A DNA stretch of 64,000 nt. Origin: Scortum barcoo (Eukaryota > Chordata > Actinopteri > Centrarchiformes > Terapontidae). Below the pieces are notes generated by a model. The model did no database searches. It had not been told where the DNA came from and saw nothing but the letters and a program-made list of their open reading frames with translations. The stretch spans positions 22,674,143 to 22,738,142 of the forward strand of contig CM041531.1 of the NCBI GenBank assembly GCA_023238725.1. The letters run 5' to 3'. Positions 24,967-36,601 of the stretch are shown piece by piece (position 1 is the stretch's first letter; each line of letters starts with the position of its first letter). Made by a program: the position numbers and the translations under genes.

Positions 24967-27892
24967 TTATGTTAATGTGTCTTCATTCCTGATGAACTCT
25001 CCCACATCGGCCTGGTGGAACACCACAATGGACATGGGGTCCACTCGCCGACACTCCTGGGTAGACTTTGCTGCCACTCCAAAGCCCTGAGAAATAAAAA
25101 CAAGACCTGTTCAGTCATCCCCTCAGTGAACAAAGACAAAAGGTCAAAATCTGTAAACTTTTGGTACGTAGAATATGTGTGGATCTGATTCAGACACACA
25201 ACACATTATTGAAGAAATGCTAATGAGGGCCACACCATAACACTTCTACCATCTCAGTGCAGAGTATACTGATGTGTGAAGCACAGCAACCATCCTATTT
25301 GCATTTTTGGAGCACTGCGGGCGCCGTCCTGAGCATCACAGTAAGAGAACTTACCAGGGGCACGTCAGCCATGGAGTAGACCACGACTCCCTGGTACTGC
25401 ATGGTGTTCTCTGTGATTCTTCCGAGCCCAGATTTTAGCACGTGGTTCCCATAGAGGAAAGACTGCTCTGCTCCAGGTTTCACCCACACTTTAAACTAAA
25501 GTCATGGAAAAAGAAGCTTTAAGTTATTCAAACATGTACAAGTTAATTTTATTATTTAACCATTTAAAAAAAAAAAAAAAAACTGGACAAGTATAATGCA
25601 CAAATACAATCTATTACCTGGTAAATGACCCATAGATACACACGCAAATAGTACATCTACACATCTACCAGCACAATATCAAATGTAAAAGAAATACATA
25701 GCTAATATTCGAGTTGGCTGTATACAAAGAGCAACAATCGATTTTTCTAGCACTGTGAAAATATCCTTGAATTCAAATAAATATTTAAACTTAGTCTGAT
25801 ATCTCATAAAACTTAAGACAGTTATAAAAATATCCATATAATCAACGGATACATGGCCTGTCTGGAGTTTGTGTGTATGCAGAAGCGGGCTCAGGAAGCA
25901 GGATTAAGTTAAATGGTTGCTCAGCAAAACCTGGACCAGCTCTTTTTGCTTCAAATTGGTCAGTGTTTCTGGATCTTATTGTGCAAAGTTTTAACTAACT
26001 TAGCAAACGATTCCTGCCAAACTAAGACTCGTGTACAGGAGTGTGAGTGAGTGTGTGTGTGTGTCCGTCTTGGTAACCTAGTTGCAGCTTTTGTAGCTGT
26101 GGTAAATGAGCTTTCATTACTGAAATGTTATTGGCATTATGAATGCAATGGAAGCTGTTTATCAACGCAAGAAAATACGATGATTATTACAAACACTATA
26201 TGTTGCATCAACCAGAACCATTTGTAACCAAAGGAGCTGTGTTTGAACATGTGACCTTGGCGCTGCCTGTGGACCAGACAGCTTCACGTGAATCACTGCA
26301 ATTTCAATCGTGGCCAATACACGAAGCAGTATCAGCAATGCAGAAATCAGAAAGTGGCTGTATGGTGCCTCACGCTTGTTTAGTAGCATGTGACAACTGT
26401 GACTCACCAGGACTCTTTAATAGAAGGCAGCCAGTGTTAACAGTAAAACCTGTATGTGTTTATACTTAACCCTAGAACACTAACGTCGGGTGATTTTCAC
26501 CCACGCGATTGTAGTCTTTATAGTTTTTATAGGGTCCCCCATGATACCTTTTTTTTTTTTTTTTTAAATCAGACGTTGCATAGGGGAAAACAATGTATAC
26601 AATGTACATCGGGTAAAATATACCCAACGTTAGAGGTGGTCACTAACTGATACGTTAGTGTCCTAGGGTTAACTTAGGCTTCAGACGCACAGTACGTGCT
26701 GTCACCTATTCATTTTCTTATTTATTCTACTTCCTATGTGTGTAGTATATATGTATAATACATAATAGATAGCGTAGTGTATGTAATGCTACAACATACC
26801 ACGTAAAATCCCTTGTATAAATAAACCTACTTATCACAAGTCAATAGGGCCTGTTGTGGGCTGGTGTTTTCCTGCCATATGTCACTCATGGCCCACAGGA
26901 AGATCTCACCTGCACACACTGATTCTTAGCGGCACATGCCTATAATGCGGTAACATTACGCACAACAGCACATCACTGCTGACAGACCAGTTTATCATAA
27001 ATACACGACCACCAGCGCCTTTTAAGCAGCAACAGTCAAATTAGTGGCATGATGGATATTTGGATGATATTTGACAGTCGTTCTCTACCACCCTGTTATG
27101 GCATGCATGAGCTCACTGACAGTAGACCAACACTAAGACTTGACATGTATTGATCTTCGTGTCACTCCACAGACCACTGCTCTTCCTGTCTGCCTTCTTG
27201 GGACTTTTTTGTTTTGTTTTTAGTCATATGATCCTGTGGTGCAGTCATCCTGTGACATAAATTCAAATAGAAGTTCTGTCGAAAAGGACGTGTCACCTCA
27301 CTGAATATCAGTATTGCTTCACTTCCTCTGTGTCCTCGTAGCATCTCTCCACGGAGGACGGATGCAAATGACGGGAGGCAGAAACACAAATGAACACAAG
27401 CGCTCACCTTTGCATAAGGAGCCAGGAAGTCCAGCGCTGTGATGTGCAGGCGAAACTTGGTGGTCTTGGTGAACTTCCCGAAACACGTGCCCACTGACAC
27501 GAGCTTGTCCCGGGAAATGTTTGTGGCCAACTTAAGGATTTTCTCACTAAGGATGAAAAAAATATATATTTTAAAAGTTCACGATCATTAAGTATTGACG
27601 GATGCCAAAAAATATGAATGTTTATCACCTCATGTAGTAAACTCTGTCATTGTGTAGCCTGAAACAGTAGGTGCCGTCAGGTCGGTCCACCAGGAGCTTT
27701 ATGTTTTCACCGATGCTGTTGAGAGAGAAAAGACACGCATCAATCAGACACACACAGGCTAACATGGGTGCTAACTTTTATTTTCATAACTTGACTCTCG
27801 ACAGGCGGGCGAACGTGTCCTCTGAGTTTCACTTACTACTTCGACAGCTTCTCAAACATAGTCTTCGTCTCCTCGTCTGTAAGCGGCCTCAT
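24967..27892 (-). CDS. nip7: 60S ribosome subunit biogenesis protein NIP7
   Basis: Nucleolar factor needed for pre-rRNA processing and 60S assembly; its C-terminal PUA domain binds RNA. Five exons on the minus strand: 27837-27892, 27629-27715, 27408-27546, 25355-25495, 24967-25086; they total 543 bases, giving 180 residues, exactly the human length. The protein starts MRPLTDEETKTMFEKLSKYI and ends with NEDTLT, both family hallmarks. The motifs KPGAEQSFLYGNHVLKSGLG and QGVVVYSMADVPLGFGVAAK of the PUA region are intact. The intron between exons 3 and 4 (25496-27407) is unusually long for this gene and contains a piggyBac-type MITE. The gene shares its upstream region with cdc42se2 (divergent) and converges on terf2. 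Confidence 0.98.
25562..25581. repeat. Poly-A run in nip7 intron
   Basis: A homopolymer of about 17 A residues interrupts otherwise ordinary intron sequence. Confidence 0.8.
26466..26672. mobile_element. PiggyBac-type MITE with intact ends
   Basis: A 199-base element (26470-26668) is bounded by 17-base terminal inverted repeats: CCCTAGAACACTAACGT at 26470-26486 and its reverse complement with one mismatch at 26652-26668. Each end is flanked by TTAA (26466-26469 and 26669-26672), the target-site duplication of the piggyBac superfamily, whose elements also begin CCYTAG. Inside each end is a small hairpin (GGGTGATTTTCACCC near 26489-26503, and GGGTAAAATATACCC near 26610-26624). It has no coding capacity. 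It lies in the long nip7 intron. Confidence 0.88.
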
Positions 27893-27959
27893 TTTGAGTA
27901 TTTAAACACGACCTGTCGGCTAGCAGTCGTTTAGCTCCTACGAGGGCAAAAAACGTGGG

Positions 27960-28069
27960 TCAACACGGAAGCGGTCGCCGTCTGTGGCGGAAGTGCTGTG
28001 ACGTCAGAGAGCTCAGTTCCTGGTTTTTTCAGTCGATCGTCTTCGCTCCGACAAACCGGCCGACATCTG
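27960..28069. promoter_or_regulatory. Bidirectional nip7 / cdc42se2 promoter with CRE and ETS sites
   Basis: The region between the nip7 start codon (27892, minus) and the first cdc42se2 donor (28069/28070, plus) is CpG-rich. It contains a perfect palindromic CRE, TGACGTCA, at 27999-28006, and two ETS-type cores, CGGAAGCG at 27966-27973 and CGGAAGTG at 27988-27995. No TATA box is seen. This arrangement is typical of divergent housekeeping promoters. The exact transcription starts are not known. Confidence 0.7.
28010..28069 (+). other. cdc42se2: Probable noncoding first exon of cdc42se2
   Basis: A good donor, ATCTG|GTGAGTTT, at 28069/28070 follows the shared promoter. No start codon in frame with the downstream coding exon is present, so this would be 5' UTR joined to an acceptor just before 30133. 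The left boundary is a guess. Confidence 0.5.
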
Positions 28070-28914
28070 GTGAGTTTATCCGCCTGAAATTACAATAACT
28101 CCTGAAAATAGGTAAACTGCGTGGCTGTTTAGCGGTTACGTGAAGCTCTGCGTGTTTTATATTTCGTTTTTTTTGCGGAGGATTGAAGCCCAAACGGGCT
28201 CAGTTAGCCTCGTTAGCTCGGTTAGCTGTCAGTGGAGAAAAAACACGGAGCTAATGGTCGTTAGCAGCTGACGATGCTAACCGCGCTGAGATAGAAAAAT
28301 TCAACTTAAATCTAATGTGAGACGCCGGCATGCTCTCTGTTAACACACGGACCTGAGCCCAGGTGTGATTTTCAAACTCTCCGTGTGTTTGTTTGCCGCA
28401 GAGCCGCAAAGTTACATAACCCTCATCTGTTTGTAAATACTGATTAGCTCCGTGTAATCCGAGATCAGGGAAAGAGTAACTAATCCCTTTTTTAAAAGAT
28501 CAACATTAATGAATCACTTCTGGTGCTCCTCGTAGTGTGATTCACCTGTGTGGAGAGTCACAGCTGCAAATAAGGAAATCTACTTTGTCAGCGAGCTGTT
28601 TGCATTTGGCAGAGCATTTGATCCTCCTGCCTAACAGGCAGAAAGGCTGAAAACAACAAAACCTGAGCCTATTTTCTTCTGGTGCTGACAAGTAAAGTTA
28701 TTCACAGCAAGTCCTTTAAATTCACTGACATGCCATATCTGATCCCGCTGCTGCTTAGACATATTAACAGTATTGATTCATAAAGACTGAAGTTGTTCCT
28801 GATCAACTAAACAGTGCAGTTAATTATCTTATTGTGTCTTGCCAGTACATTTACATTTCATTTTAAACAGTAGTTTCATTACCTTTTAGAGATCCTGTGC
28901 TCCTAAAAGTAATT

Positions 28915-29172
28915 GTTTCTATGATATCGGATGCGTTGCAGTCATGAAGATGCTTCTCCAAACCCGGAGGTGACGTCCTCAAATGTCTTGTTTTGTTTAC
29001 AACCAAGATGATATTCAGTTCACTGTCAGAGGACTAAAGAAAATATTCACATTTGAGAATCTAAAATCAGAGGGTTTGGCCATATTTTCTTTAGAAAATG
29101 ATTAATCAGTTATAAAAACCATTGGCAGTTTAATTTAATAGACATATTAATTAATCAATCATTGCAGTCCTA
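28915..29172. repeat. Dispersed teleost repeat, nonautonomous (copy 2)
   Basis: A second, shorter copy of the family at 5715-6066. The shared order of blocks is TCCTCAAATGTCTTGTTTTG, a GATATTCAGTT..CTGTCA..AGGACTAAAGAAA block, AATATTCACATTTGAGAAT, and an end rich in TTAATTAATCAATCATTGCAG. It lies in the first cdc42se2 intron. Confidence 0.7.
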
Positions 29173-30133
29173 TTAAGTATCTGTATTTTCAGTCATTTTG
29201 TCAGATGATGCTGCAGATGTTCTTTTCTACATTTTCTTGTGTGTCCCACCTCTTATCAGCTCCAGGGAGATATTAATTAAAATGGATAGCGTGTCGAGGC
29301 TGCAGCTCTAATAAGAGTATAATGAACACTGAAACAAGCTGATCAGCGAGCTTGAAGGCCCAAGGTTATAGGCTAATCAAACACTTCATTGTTTGCCACA
29401 GCGGATGACTTACAAAAGGAAAAGTGAAACACATTGATCACGTCTGTGTCATATAGCAGGTGATCCCACATTGGAGCACACGGTACACGCCGACCCAGTT
29501 TCTCTTCACGTGTAGGATCTCCCCTCAAGACTTGTACAACACTGCACAAGGCACATATATTTGCATTTGTACAGCAGAATTCAGTTTTCTGTGCTCTGAG
29601 AACTTTATTTACTTTATTCCCTGCCTCCAGGTTTGACCTCATTATGTGTGGGTGTTGTCAGATGAGAGGCCTGCTTGAGTGAAGGCAGTGGCACGCTAGG
29701 CACAAAACTGCCTCCTAAATTAAACACACGATACTCCTCTTTAAATCATCGCTATCAGGTGCTACACAACAAGTTTCTTTTTTTCAGGAAAATTAGACCA
29801 ATGCCTCGCAAAAATTTCAAAAATCACTTATTTAGATCCATGACAGTTTGACAGGAAACAGTGTAGACATTAGCATAGTGTCAGTATTAAATAGAAAAAC
29901 AATTATTTAGTTCTTTTTTCTGCTTCTTTCACATGTTGACAGGAGTGTGTCGCCCTGCATTGGGAGAGCGGTTCTCGTGCCAACGGTTTGCCCCAGGATA
30001 AACCAGTGGCTTGTTTCTGTCATCAGTTTCCGGCGTGTGTTTGTGGCTCTGGTAGCACTGAACAGGAAGACAGACGCAGAGAGACGTCTGAAGTGAGAGA
30101 GGAAACTGCTGTGGCTTCTTCGTCGGCCTCAGA

Positions 30134-30957
30134 ATGACTGAGTTCTGGGTTTGTTTCAGCTGCTGCATTGCAGAGCAGCCACAACCGGTGAGTATGATGG
30201 GAGACAAATTGATGGGCTTCATCAACAGAGCAGCGTTCTTTGGTGAATATTCACCAGACATAGAAGATGTCTTTTTGGTTGTGTCGGGCCAACCAAAAAA
30301 GCAGATTACATCCTCTTTCTATTATTGATCAAATAAGAAAGCAGTGGGGCCTCCAGTTAACCACAACCACGTTGTCTGTCACGACATTTGCTTTAAATTC
30401 TGTAAAGTTTTTTTTTTGTGACAGCGAACAAACCAGTTGTTGTGCTTCATTGTAGTCGGCCAGTCTGTCTACTAACAGATAAGATAAAAGGAATCATGTG
30501 TCGACCTCCGCTCCATGGCACAAGTCCATTGCTTTTATAAGGTTAAGAAGGTAAACAGGAGAAGGATGAGTAGTAGTAGTAGTGATTCATCTGGTGTTTA
30601 CCTCCTCACTGTTTCACTGCTTAGTTAGCCTAATATATTTTACCTAAAAGATATTAAGCATCATAAACTAAAGAAAGTTTTTTTTTTCAGAAACGGCGGC
30701 GACGGATCGACCGCTCCATGATCGGAGAGCCAACAAACTTTGTTCACACCACACACGTAGGCTCGGGGGACATGGGCCTTGGATTGGCATCGGTAGGTCT
30801 CCGCTCCCTTTTTGTTCAACCAACAGAACATGGCAAACCTAAGTTTTTCAGTCAGCTAACATTCACATCTTGATGTCTGCAGGTTGACCTTGTTCAGGCC
30901 CAGATGAAATCTAAAGGGGGCTACGGGCATGGAGGGTCTGAAGGCTCGCAGTTGTAA
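30134..30957 (+). CDS. cdc42se2: CDC42 small effector protein 2 (SPEC2)
   Basis: Small membrane-anchored adaptor that binds GTP-loaded Cdc42 and influences actin at the cell cortex. Three coding exons, 30134-30187, 30691-30792 and 30883-30957, give 76 residues. The N-terminus MTEFWVCFSCCIAEQPQPK has the paired cysteines (10 and 11) expected to be palmitoylated, followed by a polybasic KRRRR stretch. The CRIB motif is present as IGEPTNFVHTTHVGSGD (about residues 28-44). CCIAEQPQP and KSKGGYG-like sequence favour CDC42SE2 over CDC42SE1. The C-terminus (GGSEGSQL) is shorter than the 84-residue mammalian protein. A further donor sits only 4 bases after the stop, so the 3' UTR is spliced. Confidence 0.94.
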
Positions 30958-30961
30958 CAAG

Positions 30962-32585
30962 GTGAGAAACGCGTTTTCATCCCATAGTGGAACTGATATT
31001 CAGCCGCAGAATTTTCACTACCCCAAAGCCTTACAAGCCCAGCACGGGCGCGTTTTATGTAAATAGCTTTTTGTGGCTTGTAAAAGATCAAGTTTGTTTT
31101 TGAGGGAACCTATAATGGCCTGCAGATTTTACGTGCAGAATGGAGTCTAAATATGGAAAAACAGAGCAATGCAGCTTTCTTGGTAACCACTGCTAGCTTT
31201 AACACATTGTGTTACTGATGTTGTTCATGAAAAAAAAACAACAATATTGAAATTTAGAGACTTCCCAGTCACAGTAACCACAACTGAGAGACTATAACTC
31301 GACTCCACCCGTGCTATGTCATAACAGTTGATGGCAGAGCATGCTTACACACAACAGCAAGCCTGTCTCATGTGGCTTTAAAAGGAAACTGGTGAAATGC
31401 CTCGCAGCACATACTTGTACGGTGTCATATATAGTCATGTTTTATTGGGGGAATTCATGAAGGAATGAATGTCCTTCCTGATTAGTCTTGTACTGCTGAT
31501 AACCACATCTATTTCCTTGTGACTCGGCTGTCAGTAAAAGGTTATTTCATTTGTACGTCTGGTTTTGTTATTGTTATTGTTTTTTTGTTTTTTGTTTTTT
31601 TAACACTGGGCTGATTTGGCCAGAGGCATTCCTCCCTCTACTGGCCTCAGGTAACTAGTAAACTCTTAATGTTGCACTGCCTTGTTTTTAAACTCCCACT
31701 TTGTGTTGCCACGGCCACTGTCACTTAAATGACTCAGCCCAGCAATGTTAAACATGTTTTAGGGAGAAATTACTAGAATCCACTTGTTGACTCTCAAAAA
31801 AATGATGAAACAGGCTCATATGATTGTAAAACTGTGTGATTTGGCCTTACACACTCCACCTATCAGTAGAAATTGAAATCCTAACATCTGTTCCCCTTTT
31901 TTTCCCCTCACAGCCCTTCACAGTCTTGTGGAAACTACTGTTGTTGATATGAGGAAGCATTTTCAAAAAAGCAGTTCTGTCTGTAATGGACGCAGGACCA
32001 AAAGATGAAACTACTGCTTTTCCATAATGTTGTATATATTTTTATTTTCCATTCCTTTTTTTTAATGAAAGCACTGCTATCCATTTGCTGCCATACTGTT
32101 GCACTGTAAAGAGTAACTGTTAAGAGTAGATAAGAGGGTATAGAAAGCTCATAATCTCAGTCAGACGTATGCTTGTGTGTATGCATGAGGAAAATAGTTT
32201 CAAAAATATTTGCTGTTGTAGCCCATTTGGATGCCTGTATTTATTATCTGATTTGTTAACGGACCTCATGGTGGCTGGGCCACGCTGGAGATTTGGAACA
32301 TTTAGTTTCCTTCTTTATTCTCAGAGGTTTATCAAAGGACAGGTAGAGGTAGCAAGGCAAAAAGCGACACATTCATTGTTTTATTCTGAAAATACTCACG
32401 ATTGAGTTGCTTTCAGGGTTGAAGATTGCTGTCTTGTAATAAACTTGAAATGAGTAGAGTACACTGGACCATACGTTGTACACTCACACTTGCTTAGGAA
32501 TTTCGCATTGATTTCAACTGTTTTTTTTTTATACTCATTTAGATCGAAACATATAGAATTTTAATAAACTATGAACTTCAAATCT
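30962..32585 (+). other. cdc42se2: Spliced 3' UTR of cdc42se2
   Basis: A donor G|GTGAGA at 30961/30962 directly after the stop pairs with a strong acceptor (CCCCTTTTTTTCCCCTCACAG) ending at 31913. The terminal noncoding exon then runs from 31914 to AATAAA signals at 32438-32443 and 32563-32568. Because the junction lies under 50 bases after the stop it should not trigger nonsense-mediated decay. Confidence 0.65.
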
Positions 32586-34892
32586 GCCTTCTGAAGTCAC
32601 GTTCGTTATTTTTTGTTCACTTTATTAGTGTCGTTTGGCAGCTTGATGCTGCACATGCTGAGCTTAGAGGCTTCAGAAAAGATTCATATTTTTTATATGT
32701 ATTTGCTTCTTTTTAACGCTTGTGTACCAACTGTAGACAAGAGTTAAACTTCACGCCTTCAAACACTGCCACACATGTGGGTCAGCTTTGATGCACACAG
32801 CAGTATTCTCAATTAGCTGTAGCCACTGTTCATTCTACCAGCACAGTTTGTGTCTTATCATAAGACAGAGTGTGTAAGAGAAAAGTATTTCTCTGGACAT
32901 AAAATCAGTTCATAGAGCTTTTTCGGCAGATGGACCCACAATTTGCGCAGAGATGATTTTTTTTTCCTTCCAGGTCTTAGGAGTTTTTGATGTCTTTGCA
33001 AATTTAAATACTGGACCTCCTAAAATGAGCAGATGCTACTCAATGATTCAAACTAATGTGACTCACCTTTGTTGCAGTGTTTGTGATTCACTTGCTTCAG
33101 TGTCAAAACATGTTTTCATGTGATGTTAACATTATTTTGTCAAAAACATTTAAAATTACAAAAGGTATTAAATTTGACCTGCTATAGACGTTTAGTTAAG
33201 TTACCCCAGTTTGCCTGTTTGTCTATGTGCAAAAGTTTTCCCTCTTTTCTTTTTTTTCAAGGAGATACAAGTTTCCTAAAGACTAAATAAGTGCAGCTCT
33301 TATTGCCTGATTACATTGAAACTCAGAGTTAATTTGCTCCCTTTTTATTGACTGGCAGGTACATTTATGTCCCTCAGTATTGTCATTAGTAAACCAAATT
33401 TCTGATCCAGGCTCCATTTTAAAATACCTCAATGAAATCTTTGCGGACAGTGACAGAGCGGTTGCAGCGCATGAACATTAAATGTGTAGCCCCTCCTACG
33501 CAGGGTCTGTAGTGTTCATCATATGCACACAGCTCATTGCAACTAACAGTGAATATATTGTGGAGCAAACCAGCAGGCCTGGATCTAGTCAGTCATGTGA
33601 TTTTTTTTTTCTTGTGTCCTTCATGTACATGGTATACTTATTGAAACAGCAGAATGTGGTTGTATTATAAAGTCAAGCGAAAGTCTGTAGATTGGTGTTA
33701 AATGATGATTATGTCATAGTATTTATGATACAAGAATGAAATCTTTGATGTATGTCCCAAGCAGCATGAAAACAAACAACAGATACCGTTGCATTTGTAA
33801 TATCTTCCCATTTACAGCCTTAAAACTGCTGGAAGGCACTTTCCCAACCATCACTGACATTTAATAATGTGATTCATCAGGATAAGATATTGTCACATGA
33901 GCTCAGCTGTTCCTCTTTAAATGTTTATAGTAATTCCTGTGTGGAAAAAGATCCTCATGTGTGTAGACTAGTTTGTTTTTATTCCAGCTCTGGGTGAAAT
34001 GCTGTAGTGTGTGCGGACCATTACGGGCAATGGTGCAGACATACCGGGATTGCAGTATATTGTGTGACCAGCAGGCTGTGCTAGTGGACTGGTTGAATGT
34101 GACTTAAAAAAATGTTTCCTCGTGAGGTTCCTCTCATAGAACATATTTTATGATGATACTGTAAATAGACATAAAAGTAATGGATCCATGGTTTATATGT
34201 ACTTGGGGTCATACATATTTTTGGTCACTTTTCTGTATAACAATACTGGGAAGGCAGAGTTGGATCAGTGTTTTTTGTTGTTGTTGTTTTGTTTTCCTCA
34301 GGAACTGCCTGATATGTAGTTCCCACTTTAAGGGAAATTCATCTGTCTTTTTTCTGCATTTTTCAGAATAAAAAAAGAGAAATAAATGTTAAATGTTGAT
34401 GTTTCACCAACTGTGTGTCCCATGTTTTCACTTCAGGCCAAATCCTCACAACCGTGTGATGGTAGAGGGGATAGTTGAGCTCATCTTGGAAGAGGGTTTC
34501 AGAGATTCCTTTAAATAATAAATGCACAGATAACTTAAATAAAAGTAAAAACCATATTACAGAACTCCGACTCAGGTACAAGTTGAAGTATCCAAAATAA
34601 AAATATTCATTCTGAAGGAAAAAGTGTTTTATTCATATGTAAATTGTATTTTACAGTTGCAGTCAGTTAAGTAGTTTTGCTCACTATTTTCTAACCACGG
34701 AGTCTGCCCCCTCCGAAAGGTCAGCAGTTATCTGAATGAAACCATATGAGAAGTTTAGAGGAGAATGTCTCCTTGGATGAAGAGCTGACAACTCACAGAT
34801 ATCTTGTACGTCAGGGTACCAACTGCAGACTGTTTTTCTGTAATGGGTACAACTAGTACTAGTACTACTAAGTACTGGGTTAATCTTGACAT

Positions 34893-35025
34893 TGGTGGTA
34901 GAGGCATTCAAAAGTATCAATTCTACACTTAAAAAATACTCCACTACAAGTGAAAGTCCTACATTCAAAATCTGACTTAAGAAAAGACTTACTTAATAAG
35001 TATAAATAAATGTACCTCATTTATT
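34893..35025. repeat. Dispersed teleost repeat, GGTGGAAGAAGTA family (copy 1)
   Basis: The block order GGTGGTAGAGGCATTCAAAA, then TACTCCACTACAAGTGAAAG, then TCCTACATTCAAAA, then alternating CTTAAGTA-like words, matches the copy at 46005-46125 and a very common interspersed repeat of percomorph genomes. Confidence 0.65.
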
Positions 35026-35828
35026 TCAACCAATATGAATAACTGCATTTGTACTTTGATGTGGGTGTAACTTGTCAGAGGTCACAGGGGTTCAGATATT
35101 TAGTCATCAGGAAAACACAGGTATAATTATGTTCAGTTGTGCCAGTTTTGTTCACGCTGACGCATTGGAACGACGTTCTTACCCTTCAAAGGAACACAGT
35201 CTGCATTAGTGTTATTATTTGCACATGAACATCTCCTGTCATGACACGTGCAAACAATTGCCATGGAAAGCTCCAACAGATTTTAAGTTTGTAGTTTTAG
35301 GCAGTTCTACTGAAGTCCAGGTGTTTGTATGAAAGTGTACTGTTGAATTTCATATGAAATTAGATCACAGTCAGACTAAAGACATTCCAGTAGGTAGGTA
35401 GTAAGAACAGAACATGCAAGTTATATTTACTAGTGGGTGTGTTTATTCAGCACTATGGATGTGTTTATTTTTACAGTCACAGGGTAAGTCACATATTAAT
35501 TTCCAGTGAACTTAATTAAAATGTTCTTGTGTGCAACTCTGAACATGACACAGTGAGTAGAGTGGAGATTCTCTGAAGGTCTCTGTTGCTGTTGATAAAT
35601 ATCTTTCTTTAAATGTTAACGATTTTACTAAGACTCCTGACAAGGTAATGTGCTTTAGTTGCTTTTACATTTTCCAAATGCTGGATTATTTTAAAAATAC
35701 AAAACAGACACAAAACAGGTCGTACAATGTGACGCAAATAATAAAAAATAGTAAGAATATTTAAAAAAAGTCTTAAGTAGATTCAACATTGCTAAAACTA
35801 ATGGCATAAATGTATAGGAATCAAATGC

Positions 35829-35842
35829 ATATATATGGACAA

Positions 35843-35877
<35 letters not shown>

Positions 35878-35909
35878 TATATACATACATATACAAACAC
35901 ATATATATG

Positions 35910-35977
<68 letters not shown>

Positions 35978-36021
35978 CATATACATATACATACATACAA
36001 ACACATATATATGTATATATA

Positions 36022-36056
<35 letters not shown>

Positions 36057-36058
36057 CT
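35829..36058. repeat. Compound (TA)n / (TG)n microsatellite with internal duplication
   Basis: Two blocks with the same order are adjacent: TACATACATATACAAACACATA-like sequence, then ATATATGTATATATATG, (TG)n, then (TA)n. The second block, from about 35971, repeats the first with a shorter TG run. All open frames here are repeats of Tyr-Ile and Thr-His codons and are artefacts. Confidence 0.95.
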
Positions 36059-36601
36059 ATTGCAACTTAAGTCAGCTTATGATGTATGATGGCAAAGCAT
36101 CCACTCATAAACACAAAGCTACAAACTGTTACAGCATGTGTCCTGCGTCTGTGTCCTGCACTACATTTCCTGCATGTTGGTTAAACAGCAGCTGAAACTC
36201 AAAAACACAAAAGAGCAAAAGAGCAATAACTGATTGTGCACTGAGGCGAAATGAGATCTGTTTACTCTGTGAGCTGCAGTGTGAGCTTGGTGTCATTTCA
36301 GTGAGTCTTAGCCACTGAACCACAGCGAACCAAAGTGTTGGGGACAGAGGTAAAGCTTGGCTTGGAACAGGATCTTCATCTCAGCATGCTCAGCAGAGAA
36401 GATGACCGCCCTGACTGACTGACAGAGCAATATTCTCTGTCTGCTCGCCCCTCTCTTGTTTCTCGTTTTTCAGCGGTCAGCTCAGTGGGACAGGAAGGGG
36501 ACGGCTTAAGGTCAGCAAGAAAGCTTGAAGGAAAAAAAATAGCTTTCAGTCAAGAATGTGGTAAACACAAAGGTGCCGGACGATGAGGTGTTGGCGTGCA
36601 G

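Larger units (their letters stand above)
32586..36600. other. Intergenic DNA between cdc42se2 and the IRF gene
   Basis: No coding exon is supported on either strand. The stretch is AT-rich and holds a hAT-like dispersed repeat at about 34893-35025 and a large compound microsatellite at 35829-36058. The last few hundred bases before 36602 are probably the IRF gene's 3' UTR. Confidence 0.6.

Noticed and set aside
35691..36195. Several open frames of 60-112 codons
   Set aside because: They translate the TA/TG microsatellite into Tyr-Ile and Thr-His repeats and are not genes.
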